In this document: positions 58,079 through 64,000 of the stretch, piece after piece | Position numbering within the stretch: position 1 is the stretch's first letter | Layout: each line of letters opens with the position of its first letter | DNA from: Micromonospora pallida | GTDB lineage: Bacteria > Actinomycetota > Actinomycetes > Mycobacteriales > Micromonosporaceae | Reading direction: 5' to 3' | Assembly: GCF_900090325.1 (NCBI RefSeq) | Contig: NZ_FMHW01000002.1 | Span: forward strand, 434,001-498,000 | Length of the DNA stretch: 64,000 nucleotides | Made by a program: the position numbers and the translations under genes | The notes under the pieces: generated by a model | Database searches by the model: none | What the model was told of the DNA's origin: nothing | Seen by the model: only the letters and a program-made list of their open reading frames with translations

Positions 58079-58108
58079 ACGTCTCGCCGTCGGGTTACCG
58101 GAGCGACG

Positions 58109-58414
58109 TCAGTTCATGTAGCCCCTCAGCAGATAACCGCGGGTGCCGCATCGATCGCAGTCGTCGGTGATCGCCGGGTCCGGGGTGGTTCCGGCCGGTG
58201 CCACGCTGCTGCTGGACCACGTCCCGAACGTGCAGGTGTACGTCTGGTACATGCCACTGGCGACCCGGGAACTGCCCGTGGAGTGACAGGCGCTCTCAGA
58301 GCTGTAGATCCCACCGTCGACCCACACGCCGGCGTGGGCCGGCCCGGCGATCGTCATGACGGAGCCAGCCGCGACAAGTGCCGACACGGCGATTGCGCGT
58401 GTGATTTTCTTCAT
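58109..58414 (-). CDS. small secreted Cys-containing protein, paralog 1
   Basis: 101 residues from ATG 58414 (KKITRAIAVSALVAAGSVMT, cleavage after AHA). Mature part starts GVWVDGGIYSSESACHSTG and has SGMYQTYTCTFG and an end YLLRGYMN. Four Cys, two of them in an inserted DDCDRC segment. Clearly paralogous with the gene at 58595. No known family; exported, perhaps an antagonist, inhibitor or signal. Confidence 0.75.
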   Translation of the reverse strand: MKKITRAIAVSALVAAGSVMTIAGPAHAGVWVDGGIYSSESACHSTGSSRVASGMYQTYTCTFGTWSSSSVAPAGTTPDPAITDDCDRCGTRGYLLRGYMN

Positions 58415-58594
58415 TTCCCCGCTTCTGTCGTCGTGGACGGTTTTCGCTTGCCGTCCGATGTCAAGAACAGCGCTGCCGCGCGTTCCTGTTTTGGTGCGTA
58501 CTACCGCCGCGGGCCCCCGCGTCCCTGTGGCGGCCGATTCTGGTCCGGGCGAAGTGCCGAATTATCGGTATCCCAGAGACGCGGGGTGGCGCGT

Positions 58595-58840
58595 TCAGTT
58601 CATGTAGCCGCGCAGGCGGTAGAAGTTGCGTTGGGCGACGCTGTCCCACTCAGCCGTACAGGTGTAGGTCTGGTACATGCCGCTCAGGACCCGGCCGTGT
58701 CCCGTCGTCTGGCAGTCGGAATTGGTCTGGTAGAGGCCGCCGTCTACCCAGACCCCTGCCTGTGCGGGGCCGGCCATGAGTGTTGCGCCGGCGACGGTGG
58801 TCAGCGCGACCACTCCCATTCGCTGCAGAAACTTTTTCAT
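58595..58840 (-). CDS. small secreted Cys-containing protein, paralog 2
   Basis: 81 residues from ATG 58840 (KKFLQRMGVVALTTVAGATL, cleavage after AQA). Shares GVWVDGG-Y, the C-6/7-G spacing, SGMYQTYTC and the end YRLRGYMN with paralog 1, but lacks the inserted Cys pair. Two Cys remain, likely one disulfide. Own leader with a GGAACGGGG purine stretch; reads away from polA. Confidence 0.75.
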   Translation of the reverse strand: MKKFLQRMGVVALTTVAGATLMAGPAQAGVWVDGGLYQTNSDCQTTGHGRVLSGMYQTYTCTAEWDSVAQRNFYRLRGYMN

Positions 58841-58934
58841 CCCCGTTCCTTTCTGCTTTGACGGATAGCGATACGTTAACTGCTGTGAGTGACTTTCGCT
58901 ACCCCGGTTGCGGGGTGCTGTCGGACCCCGGCGG

Positions 58935-58940
58935 TAGAGT
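58935..58940 (+). promoter_or_regulatory. polA -10 box TAGAGT
   Basis: TAGAGT ends 7 nt before GTG 58948; leaderless geometry, which selects this start over upstream in-frame codons. Confidence 0.55.
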
Positions 58941-58947
58941 CGCCTGC

Positions 58948-61647
58948 GTGACAGCTACGACCCCGCGCCTACTCCTCGTCGACGGCCACTCCCTGGCCTA
59001 CCGGGCCTTCTTCGCCCTGCCGGTGGAGAACTTCTCCACCACCACCGGGCAGCCGACAAACGCGGTCTACGGCTTCACCTCAATGCTGATCAACGTGCTC
59101 CGCGACGAGCAGCCCACCCACCTCGCGGTCGCCTTCGACGTCTCCCGCCGCTCCTTCCGCACCGACAAGTACGCCGAGTACAAGGCCGGCCGCAGCGAGA
59201 CCCCGGCCGACTTCGTCGGGCAGGTCAGCCTGGTCAAGGAGGTCCTCGCCGCGCTGCGTGTCCCGGTGGTCGAGAAGGAGGGGTACGAGGCCGACGACGT
59301 CATCGCCACCCTCGCCTGCCAGGCCCGTGACCAGGGCATGTCCGTGCTGATCTCCACCGGCGACCGGGACGCCTTCCAGCTCGTCGACGACAACATCACC
59401 GTGCTCTACCCCCGTAAGGGCGTCTCCGACCTGGCCCGGATGGACGGCGACGCGGTCGAGGCGAAGTACGGCGTCCGCCCCGAGCGGTACCGCGACCTCG
59501 CCGCACTGGTCGGCGAGGCCAGTGACAACCTGCCCGGCGTCCCCGGCGTCGGCCCGAAGACCGCCGCCAAGTGGATCAACCTGTACGGCGGGGTGGAGGG
59601 CGTCGTCGCGCGCGCCGACGAGATCAAGGGCAAGGCCGGCGAGAGCCTGCGCGAGCGGCTCGCCGACGTGATCCGTAACTACGACCTGAACTGCCTGGTC
59701 GCCGACCTCGAGCTGCCGCTACGCGCCGAGGACACCCGCTGGACCGGCTGGGACCGGGAGGCCGTGCACCAGGTCTTCGACACGCTCCAGTTCCGCATCC
59801 TGCGCGACCGGCTCTACCAGTACCTGGAGGCGGTCGAGCCGGAGGCCGAGGCCGGCTTCGAGCTGACCGGCGAGGTGCTCACCGAGCCGGGGGGCCTGAC
59901 CGCGTGGCTGGGCGCCCACGCGCCGGCTGGCACGCCGGTCGGCATGGCGGTCAAGCTCGACACCGGCCCGAACCGCCGGCACACCGCCGCCGTCCTCGGG
60001 CTGGCCCTGGCCACCACCGGTGGCGCGGCGGTCTGGTTCGACCCGGCGAAGCTGGGCACCGAGGACGAGTCGGCGCTGGCGGCCTGGCTGGCCGACGCCG
60101 AGCGGCCGAAGGTGCTGCACGACAGCAAGCCGGCCGTGCTCGCCTTCGCCGCGCACGGCTGGACCCTGGAGGGCATCCACCGGGACACCCAGATCGCCGC
60201 CTACCTGGCCCGTCCCGACCAGCGCTCGTACGACCTGACCGACCTGGCGCTGCGCTACCTGCACCGGGAGTTGCGGGTGGACGCCCCGGAGACCGGCCAG
60301 CTCACCCTGGAGGGGTTCGGCGACGACAGCGAGGCCGAGCAGAACCTCATGCTCCACGCCCGGGCCACCCTGGACCTGGCCGAGGCGATCGACGCCGAGC
60401 TGTCCCGCGACGGTGAGCAGTCCGCCCGGCTGATGGCCGGGGTGGAGCTGCCGCTGATGCGGGTGCTGGCCGGCATGGAGCGGATCGGCATCGCCGCCGA
60501 CACCGACTACCTGCACGAGTTGGAGGCGCACTTCGCCGGTGAGGTGAAGGGCGCCGCGCAGGCCGCGTACGCCGAGATCGGGCGGGAGTTCAACCTCGGC
60601 TCGCCCAAGCAGCTCCAGGAGATCCTCTTCGGCGAGCTGGGCCTGCCCAAGACCAAGAAGATCAAGACCGGTTACACCACCGACGCGGACGCCCTCCAGT
60701 GGCTCTTCGCGCAGACCCAGCACCCGGTCCTGGCCCACCTGCTGCGCCACCGGGACGTCGCCAAGCTCAAGGTGACCGTGGACGGCCTGCTCAAGTCGGT
60801 CTCCGACGACGGCCGCATCCACACCACGTTCAACCAGACGGTGGCCGCGACCGGCCGGCTCTCCTCCACCGAGCCCAACCTCCAGAACATTCCCATCCGC
60901 ACCGAGGAGGGCCGGCGGATCCGCCGGGCGTTCGTGGTCGGCGAGGGGTACGACTGCCTGCTCACCGCCGACTACAGCCAGATCGAGATGCGGATCATGG
61001 CGCATCTGTCCTCAGACGAGAAGTTGATCGACGCGTTCAACTCCGGGGCCGACTTCCATGCCGTCACCGCCTCGTCGGTGTTCGGCGTGCCGGTCGAGGA
61101 GGTCACCGCCGACCAGCGGCGCAAGATCAAGGCGATGAACTACGGCCTGGCGTACGGGCTCAGCGCGTTCGGCCTCTCCCAGCAGCTCGGGATCAGCGCC
61201 GAGGAGGCCCGGGGCCTGATGGACGACTACTTTGCCGGGTTCGGTGGGGTACGCGACTACCTCCGTACCGTGGTCGACAAGGCCCGCCAGGACGGCTACA
61301 CCTCCACCGTGCTGGGCCGTCGCCGCTACCTGCCCGATCTCGTCAGCGACAACCGGCAGCGCCGGGAGATGGCCGAGCGGATGGCGCTCAACGCCCCGAT
61401 CCAGGGTTCCGCCGCCGACATCATCAAGCTCGCCATGCTGCACGTCGACACGGCGCTGCGGGACGCCGGGCTACGCTCGCGGATGCTGTTGCAGGTGCAC
61501 GACGAACTGGTCTTCGAGGTGGCGCCGGGGGAGCGGGAGGCGCTGGAGACGCTGGTACGGCGGGAGATGGGCGAGGCGTACCCGCTCTCGGTGCCGCTGG
61601 AGGTCTCCGTGGGCGACGGCCGCGACTGGAACAGCGCCGGCCACTGA
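58948..61647 (+). CDS. polA: DNA polymerase I
   Basis: 899 residues from GTG 58948. 5' nuclease domain (1-300): LLLVDGHSLAYRAFFALPV, AFDVSRRSFRTDKYAEYKAG, STGDRDAFQLVDD and SDNLPGVPGVGPKTAAKW. The 3'-5' exonuclease region (about 315-490) has lost the DEDD residues; GMAVKLDTG stands where DTETD is expected, as usual in actinobacteria, so no proofreading is expected. Polymerase: TVAATGRLSSTEPNLQNIPI, motif A TADYSQIEMRI (Asp675), motif B RRKIKAMNYGLAYGLS, motif C LLQVHDELVFEV (Asp852). Repair and Okazaki fragment processing. Confidence 0.97.
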   Translation: MTATTPRLLLVDGHSLAYRAFFALPVENFSTTTGQPTNAVYGFTSMLINVLRDEQPTHLAVAFDVSRRSFRTDKYAEYKAGRSETPADFVGQVSLVKEVLAALRVPVVEKEGYEADDVIATLACQARDQGMSVLISTGDRDAFQLVDDNITVLYPRKGVSDLARMDGDAVEAKYGVRPERYRDLAALVGEASDNLPGVPGVGPKTAAKWINLYGGVEGVVARADEIKGKAGESLRERLADVIRNYDLNCLVADLELPLRAEDTRWTGWDREAVHQVFDTLQFRILRDRLYQYLEAVEPEAEAGFELTGEVLTEPGGLTAWLGAHAPAGTPVGMAVKLDTGPNRRHTAAVLGLALATTGGAAVWFDPAKLGTEDESALAAWLADAERPKVLHDSKPAVLAFAAHGWTLEGIHRDTQIAAYLARPDQRSYDLTDLALRYLHRELRVDAPETGQLTLEGFGDDSEAEQNLMLHARATLDLAEAIDAELSRDGEQSARLMAGVELPLMRVLAGMERIGIAADTDYLHELEAHFAGEVKGAAQAAYAEIGREFNLGSPKQLQEILFGELGLPKTKKIKTGYTTDADALQWLFAQTQHPVLAHLLRHRDVAKLKVTVDGLLKSVSDDGRIHTTFNQTVAATGRLSSTEPNLQNIPIRTEEGRRIRRAFVVGEGYDCLLTADYSQIEMRIMAHLSSDEKLIDAFNSGADFHAVTASSVFGVPVEEVTADQRRKIKAMNYGLAYGLSAFGLSQQLGISAEEARGLMDDYFAGFGGVRDYLRTVVDKARQDGYTSTVLGRRRYLPDLVSDNRQRREMAERMALNAPIQGSAADIIKLAMLHVDTALRDAGLRSRMLLQVHDELVFEVAPGEREALETLVRREMGEAYPLSVPLEVSVGDGRDWNSAGH

Positions 61648-61664
61648 CCCTTCGCCCTGCCTGC

Positions 61665-61728
61665 CTGCCGCCCCTGCCTGCCGCCCCTGCCTGCCGCCCC
61701 TGCCTGCCGGCCCTGCCTGCCGCCCGCG
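61665..61728. repeat. 13-bp tandem repeat, about five copies
   Basis: CTGCCGCCCCTGC at 61665, 61678, 61691, 61704 (one change) and partly at 61717. It begins 18 nt after the polA stop. Confidence 0.85.
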
Positions 61729-61802
61729 TCGATCATGGACTTGTGGCACCTCCCAAACTTCGCAATCGCCACCAGTCAGGCGCCACAACTCCATGATCGA
61801 CG
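61727..61802. repeat. palindromic intergenic element (CGTCGATCATGGA ends)
   Basis: 21-bp inverted arms, 61727-61747 and 61782-61802, with one mismatch and a 34-nt centre. Arms start CGTCGATCATGGA and continue TTGTGGC. Same kind of ends as at 8109 and 1215. Probably ends polA transcription. Confidence 0.75.
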
Positions 61803-61815
61803 GAGTCGGGGTTGG

Positions 61816-61888
61816 GGGGTTCCGGGCAGCCCGGCCCGCTCCGGGCGTCAGGCTTGATCCCTGCGCGGGCCGGGCTGCCCGGAACCCC
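61816..61888. terminator. 24-bp stem hairpin between convergent genes
   Basis: Perfect arms 61816-61839 and 61865-61888 starting GGGGTTCCGGGCAG, 25-nt loop. It lies between polA and the minus-strand DUF3140 gene and probably stops both. The remaining gap up to 61975 shows no gene. Confidence 0.7.
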
Positions 61889-61975
61889 TGGCCTGGTCCG
61901 GGTCGCGGGCTTGCGCGGGGTTGGCGGCTCGGGGCAGGAGCCGGTCCCCGGGTGGGGCGGACAGCTTCACCGCTG

Positions 61976-62407
61976 CTAGCGGGTTGGACTGCGGCGGGAG
62001 ATGGGCGGGGCGCCGTGTCGCTCCAGGGCGCGGCGGGACGGGCCGCCGGGTGGTGGCAGCGGTGCCTTGATCGGGTCGTGGCCCCAGTTCATCAGGGACC
62101 AGCGCCACTTCGTGTTCCGGACGTCGCCGGAGGGGCGCTGGGCCATGTGCCGGTGGACGTAGCCGACGACCTTGCGCATGTGCTTGAGGTCAGCGGCGGA
62201 GAGTTCCGCGCGTTTGCGGCGTAGCAGGTTGACGATCTTCCGGCCGGACTCGTGGCCGACCGACTCGCCGCCCCCGGTGCCCTTCTTGCGCCAGCCGACG
62301 TGCTTGGACTCGTCAGTCTCCAGCCACTTCGACAGCTCGCCGGGCTTCATGTTCACCGCGTCCGTGAACTCGCGGTAGGTGTCCCGGCCCTGCTCATCGT
62401 TCTTCAT
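61976..62407 (-). CDS. DUF3140 domain protein
   Basis: 143 residues from ATG 62407. DUF3140 pattern: REFTDAVNMKPGELSKWLET, SGRKIVNLLRRKRAELSAAD, KHMRKVVGYVHRHMAQRP and WRWSLMNWGHDPIK. Basic, helical and perhaps DNA-associated. The Pro/Arg-rich tail after HDPIK is not conserved. It overlaps the DUF2945 gene before it by 14 nt; the pair is common in actinobacteria (from memory). Function unknown. Confidence 0.82.
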   Translation of the reverse strand: MKNDEQGRDTYREFTDAVNMKPGELSKWLETDESKHVGWRKKGTGGGESVGHESGRKIVNLLRRKRAELSAADLKHMRKVVGYVHRHMAQRPSGDVRNTKWRWSLMNWGHDPIKAPLPPPGGPSRRALERHGAPPISRRSPTR

Positions 62408-62612
62408 GGCGCAGCGCCTCCGGCTTGTGTGCGACGTCCCGGCCCGAGTCGTCGTTGCGGATGCGGTACTGCGGGTGTTCGGGAGACGCGTTCACCGTGT
62501 GCCCCCGTACGTGCGTCCGGTAGGTCAGCTTCTCCTTGACCACGCCGTGTGCCCGACCGCTGTGGCTGGCCCAGGAGACGTGGTCGCCCTCGCGGAACTC
62601 CCTGTCGGCCAT
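62394..62612 (-). CDS. DUF2945 (HVA1-type Tudor-like) protein
   Basis: 72 residues from ATG 62612. REFREGDHVSWASHSGRAHG, then VVKEKLTYRTHVRGHTVNAS and a PQYRIRNDDSGRDVAHKPEA end: a small beta-barrel of the hypervirulence-associated Tudor-like family. Binding partner unknown. First gene of a two-gene unit with DUF3140. Confidence 0.85.
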   Translation of the reverse strand: MADREFREGDHVSWASHSGRAHGVVKEKLTYRTHVRGHTVNASPEHPQYRIRNDDSGRDVAHKPEALRHEER

Positions 62613-62638
62613 GCCCGCGGATTACCCGGCGGGCATGG

Positions 62639-62814
62639 CCGGAAACCGCGCCGCCCGTGCCCGGAAACCGCGCCGCCCGTGCCCGGAAACCGGGCCGCCC
62701 GTGCCCGGGTACCGCGCCGCCCGTGCCCGGGTACCGCGCCGCCCGTGCCCGGGTACCGCGCCGCCCGTGCCCGGGTACCGCGCCGCCCGTGCCCGGGTAC
62801 CGGGCCGTCGGCAT
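62639..62814. repeat. 22-bp tandem repeat, eight copies
   Basis: Unit CCGGGTACCGCGCCGCCCGT plus GC, starting at 62639, 62661, 62683, 62705, 62727, 62749, 62771 and 62793. The first three units have GGAAACC instead of GGGTACC; units 3 and 8 have CGGGCC. No spacers and no cas genes. It fills the space between the DUF2945 and methyltransferase genes. Confidence 0.95.
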
Positions 62815-62891
62815 CAGCGTCGGCAACCGGGCTGCTGGTGTCGGTCGACCTGGGTAGTGTCGCGGGGACGGACAGCGGGTGCGACGTCGGG

Positions 62892-63779
62892 TCAGTCGGC
62901 CGGCTGCTCCGCGCCGAAGCTCCTGGCCGGCTGCTCCGCGACGGAGGTCCGGGCCGGGTTCTCCGGTTTCTCTGCGACGATGGGTTTCTCGGTGACGAAG
63001 ATGGCGGTGCCGGGGAAGAGGCGGCCGCGTAGCGGGCTCCACTGGCCCCAGATCCCCTCGTGCCCCGTCGGCCACTCGGGTTCCACCAGGTCGAGCAGGT
63101 GGAAGCCGGCGCCGACCAGTTCCCGGATCCGGTCGCCGAGGGTGCGGTGCTGCTCGACGTAGGTGGCGACGCCGTCCTCGTCCTGCTCGACGTAGGGGCT
63201 GCGGTCGAAGTAGGGGTGGACGGCGACCAGCCCGCCCTCGCCCGGGTCGTCGTAGAAGATCCAGCGCATCGGGTGGGTCACCGAGAAGACCCAGCGCCCG
63301 CCGGGGCGCAGCACCCGGGCCACCTCGCGCATCACGGCCGCCGAGTCGGCCACGAACGGGATCGCGCCGAACGCCGTGCAGACGATGTCGAAGGCGGCGT
63401 CGGCGAAGGGGAGGGCCAGCGCGTCGGCCTGCACCAGCGGGACGCGTACGCCGCTGCGGTCGGCGGCCTGGGCGGCGTGCCGCAGCATGCCGGCGGAGAG
63501 GTCCAGGGCGACCGGTCGGGCGCCCTGGGTGGCCAGCCACCGGGCGGCGGCCGCGGCGCCGCAGCCGAGCTCCAGGATCCGCCGGCCGGCGAGATCGCCG
63601 AGCAGCCGGGCGTCGGCCTCGCGCAGCCCCTCCGGGCACCAGACGAAGTCCACCTCGCCCAGGAAGTGGCCGTGTTCGGCCTGGTAGTCGTCGGCGTCAG
63701 CGTCCCACCAGCGGCGGTTGGCCCGGCGCGCCTCGGCGTCGCCGACCCGGCGGCGCAGCACCCGGTTGTCGTCGTCCAC
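62892..63779 (-). CDS. class I SAM-dependent methyltransferase
   Basis: 295 residues from GTG 63779, leaderless behind TAGCGT (63786-63791). SAM motif I RILELGCGAAAAARWLATQG, motif II ARPVALDLSAGMLRHAA, then QADALALPFADAAFDIVCTA and VARVLRPGGRWVFSVTHPM. Methyltransf_11 type. Conserved RRWWDADADDYQAEHG start is typical of an actinobacterial subgroup. The last 30 residues are a disordered tail with repeated AEKP/AEQP. Acceptor unknown. Confidence 0.92.
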   Translation of the reverse strand: MDDDNRVLRRRVGDAEARRANRRWWDADADDYQAEHGHFLGEVDFVWCPEGLREADARLLGDLAGRRILELGCGAAAAARWLATQGARPVALDLSAGMLRHAAQAADRSGVRVPLVQADALALPFADAAFDIVCTAFGAIPFVADSAAVMREVARVLRPGGRWVFSVTHPMRWIFYDDPGEGGLVAVHPYFDRSPYVEQDEDGVATYVEQHRTLGDRIRELVGAGFHLLDLVEPEWPTGHEGIWGQWSPLRGRLFPGTAIFVTEKPIVAEKPENPARTSVAEQPARSFGAEQPAD

Positions 63780-63926
63780 GCGACCACGCTAGGCCCCGCC
63801 CAGTCGGCGGCCGTCGGCGGTGCCGGCGCACGGCGGTGGCCGCTGTGACGGCTGTTACATGGCTGGGGGATTGCGGGCGATTCTTCGGCTTTCGCAGCTG
63901 ACGCGCCCCGGAGAGAGTGGGAGGGC

Positions 63927-63957
63927 TTGCACGCTGTGGTAATGCACCGGGTAGGCT
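63927..63957 (+). promoter_or_regulatory. promoter leading out of the window
   Basis: TTGCAC (63927-63932), 19-nt spacer, TAGGCT (63952-63957). The transcript would run to the right. In many actinobacteria rpsA follows polA, so this may be its promoter; no coding sequence is visible to confirm that. Confidence 0.45.
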
Positions 63958-64000
63958 AGAGGATGCGCTCGCGGATCGTGTGTCTCGGCAGGGAGCAGGC

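Noticed and set aside
62639-62814. CRISPR array
   Set aside because: Units follow each other with no spacers and no cas genes are present, so this is a plain tandem repeat.

Overview
The window looks like a chromosomal segment of a high-GC actinomycete, most likely a Micromonosporaceae member (Micromonospora or a close relative). The grounds are very GC-rich coding DNA with many GTG starts, many -10 boxes of the TANNNT type lying 6-8 nt before start codons (leaderless transcripts), lineage-typical families (DUF6244-like small proteins, a PdtaR-type ANTAR regulator, DUF2945/DUF3140) and actinobacterial gene order (hisI-trpE-Trp membrane protein-trpC-trpB-trpA-lgt; polA near the right edge). 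This placement is inference; no 16S or phylogeny is possible here.

Layout. 1-0.9 kb: start of an ABC ATPase and a secreted lytic-enzyme-like protein. 1.6-18.3 kb: core nitrogen and amino-acid metabolism: hisI, trpE, a Trp-associated membrane protein, trpC, trpB, a 24-codon small ORF, trpA, then lgt, a FAD monooxygenase, a GNAT enzyme and gltBD. 18.5-23.6 kb: an accessory block with a CitMHS-type carboxylate transporter fused to an unrelated N-terminus, an Asp/Glu-racemase-like protein, a four-carbon acid sugar kinase, a class II aldolase and a decayed ricin-type lectin gene. It may be an insertion that split an older gene. 23.7-28.5 kb: an FtsK/SpoIIIE-type ATPase and a coiled-coil membrane protein facing three translationally coupled minus-strand genes. 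28.8-31.7 kb: a minimal GntR regulator and a tandemly duplicated three-gene module (DUF6244-like protein, small membrane protein, MKID protein). 32-36 kb: membrane protein, TerC, RibD-C reductase, secreted lipase and a small secreted protein. 36.3-50.7 kb: GMC oxidoreductase, a 1430-residue PAS/GAF/SpoIIE phosphatase, pyk, tesB, an Rrf2 regulator with a TauE exporter, a PLP decarboxylase, an LLM flavin enzyme and a trypsin-like protein without the catalytic serine. 50.8-64 kb: tRNA-Leu, pdtaR, a lipoprotein, the livKHMGF branched-chain amino acid transporter, two paralogous small secreted proteins, polA, the DUF2945-DUF3140 pair, a methyltransferase, and a promoter leading out of the window.

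How the genes work together. HisI next to trpE and trpCBA fits actinobacterial coupling of histidine and tryptophan synthesis; no trpD, trpG or trpF is in the window. GltBD makes glutamate. The accessory block would import a carboxylate and split a phosphorylated four-carbon acid. LivKHMGF imports branched-chain amino acids under a promoter with an inverted repeat around its -10 box.

Intergenic DNA is rich in repeats: palindromes with GTCGATCA-type ends (three), palindromes with ATCTTGGAC arms (two), and tandem arrays of 13, 22, 32, 37 and 59 bp. Three of these arrays include the stop codon of the upstream gene. The strongest candidates for an undescribed system are the duplicated DUF6244-like module and the FtsK-centred five-gene cassette beside it.
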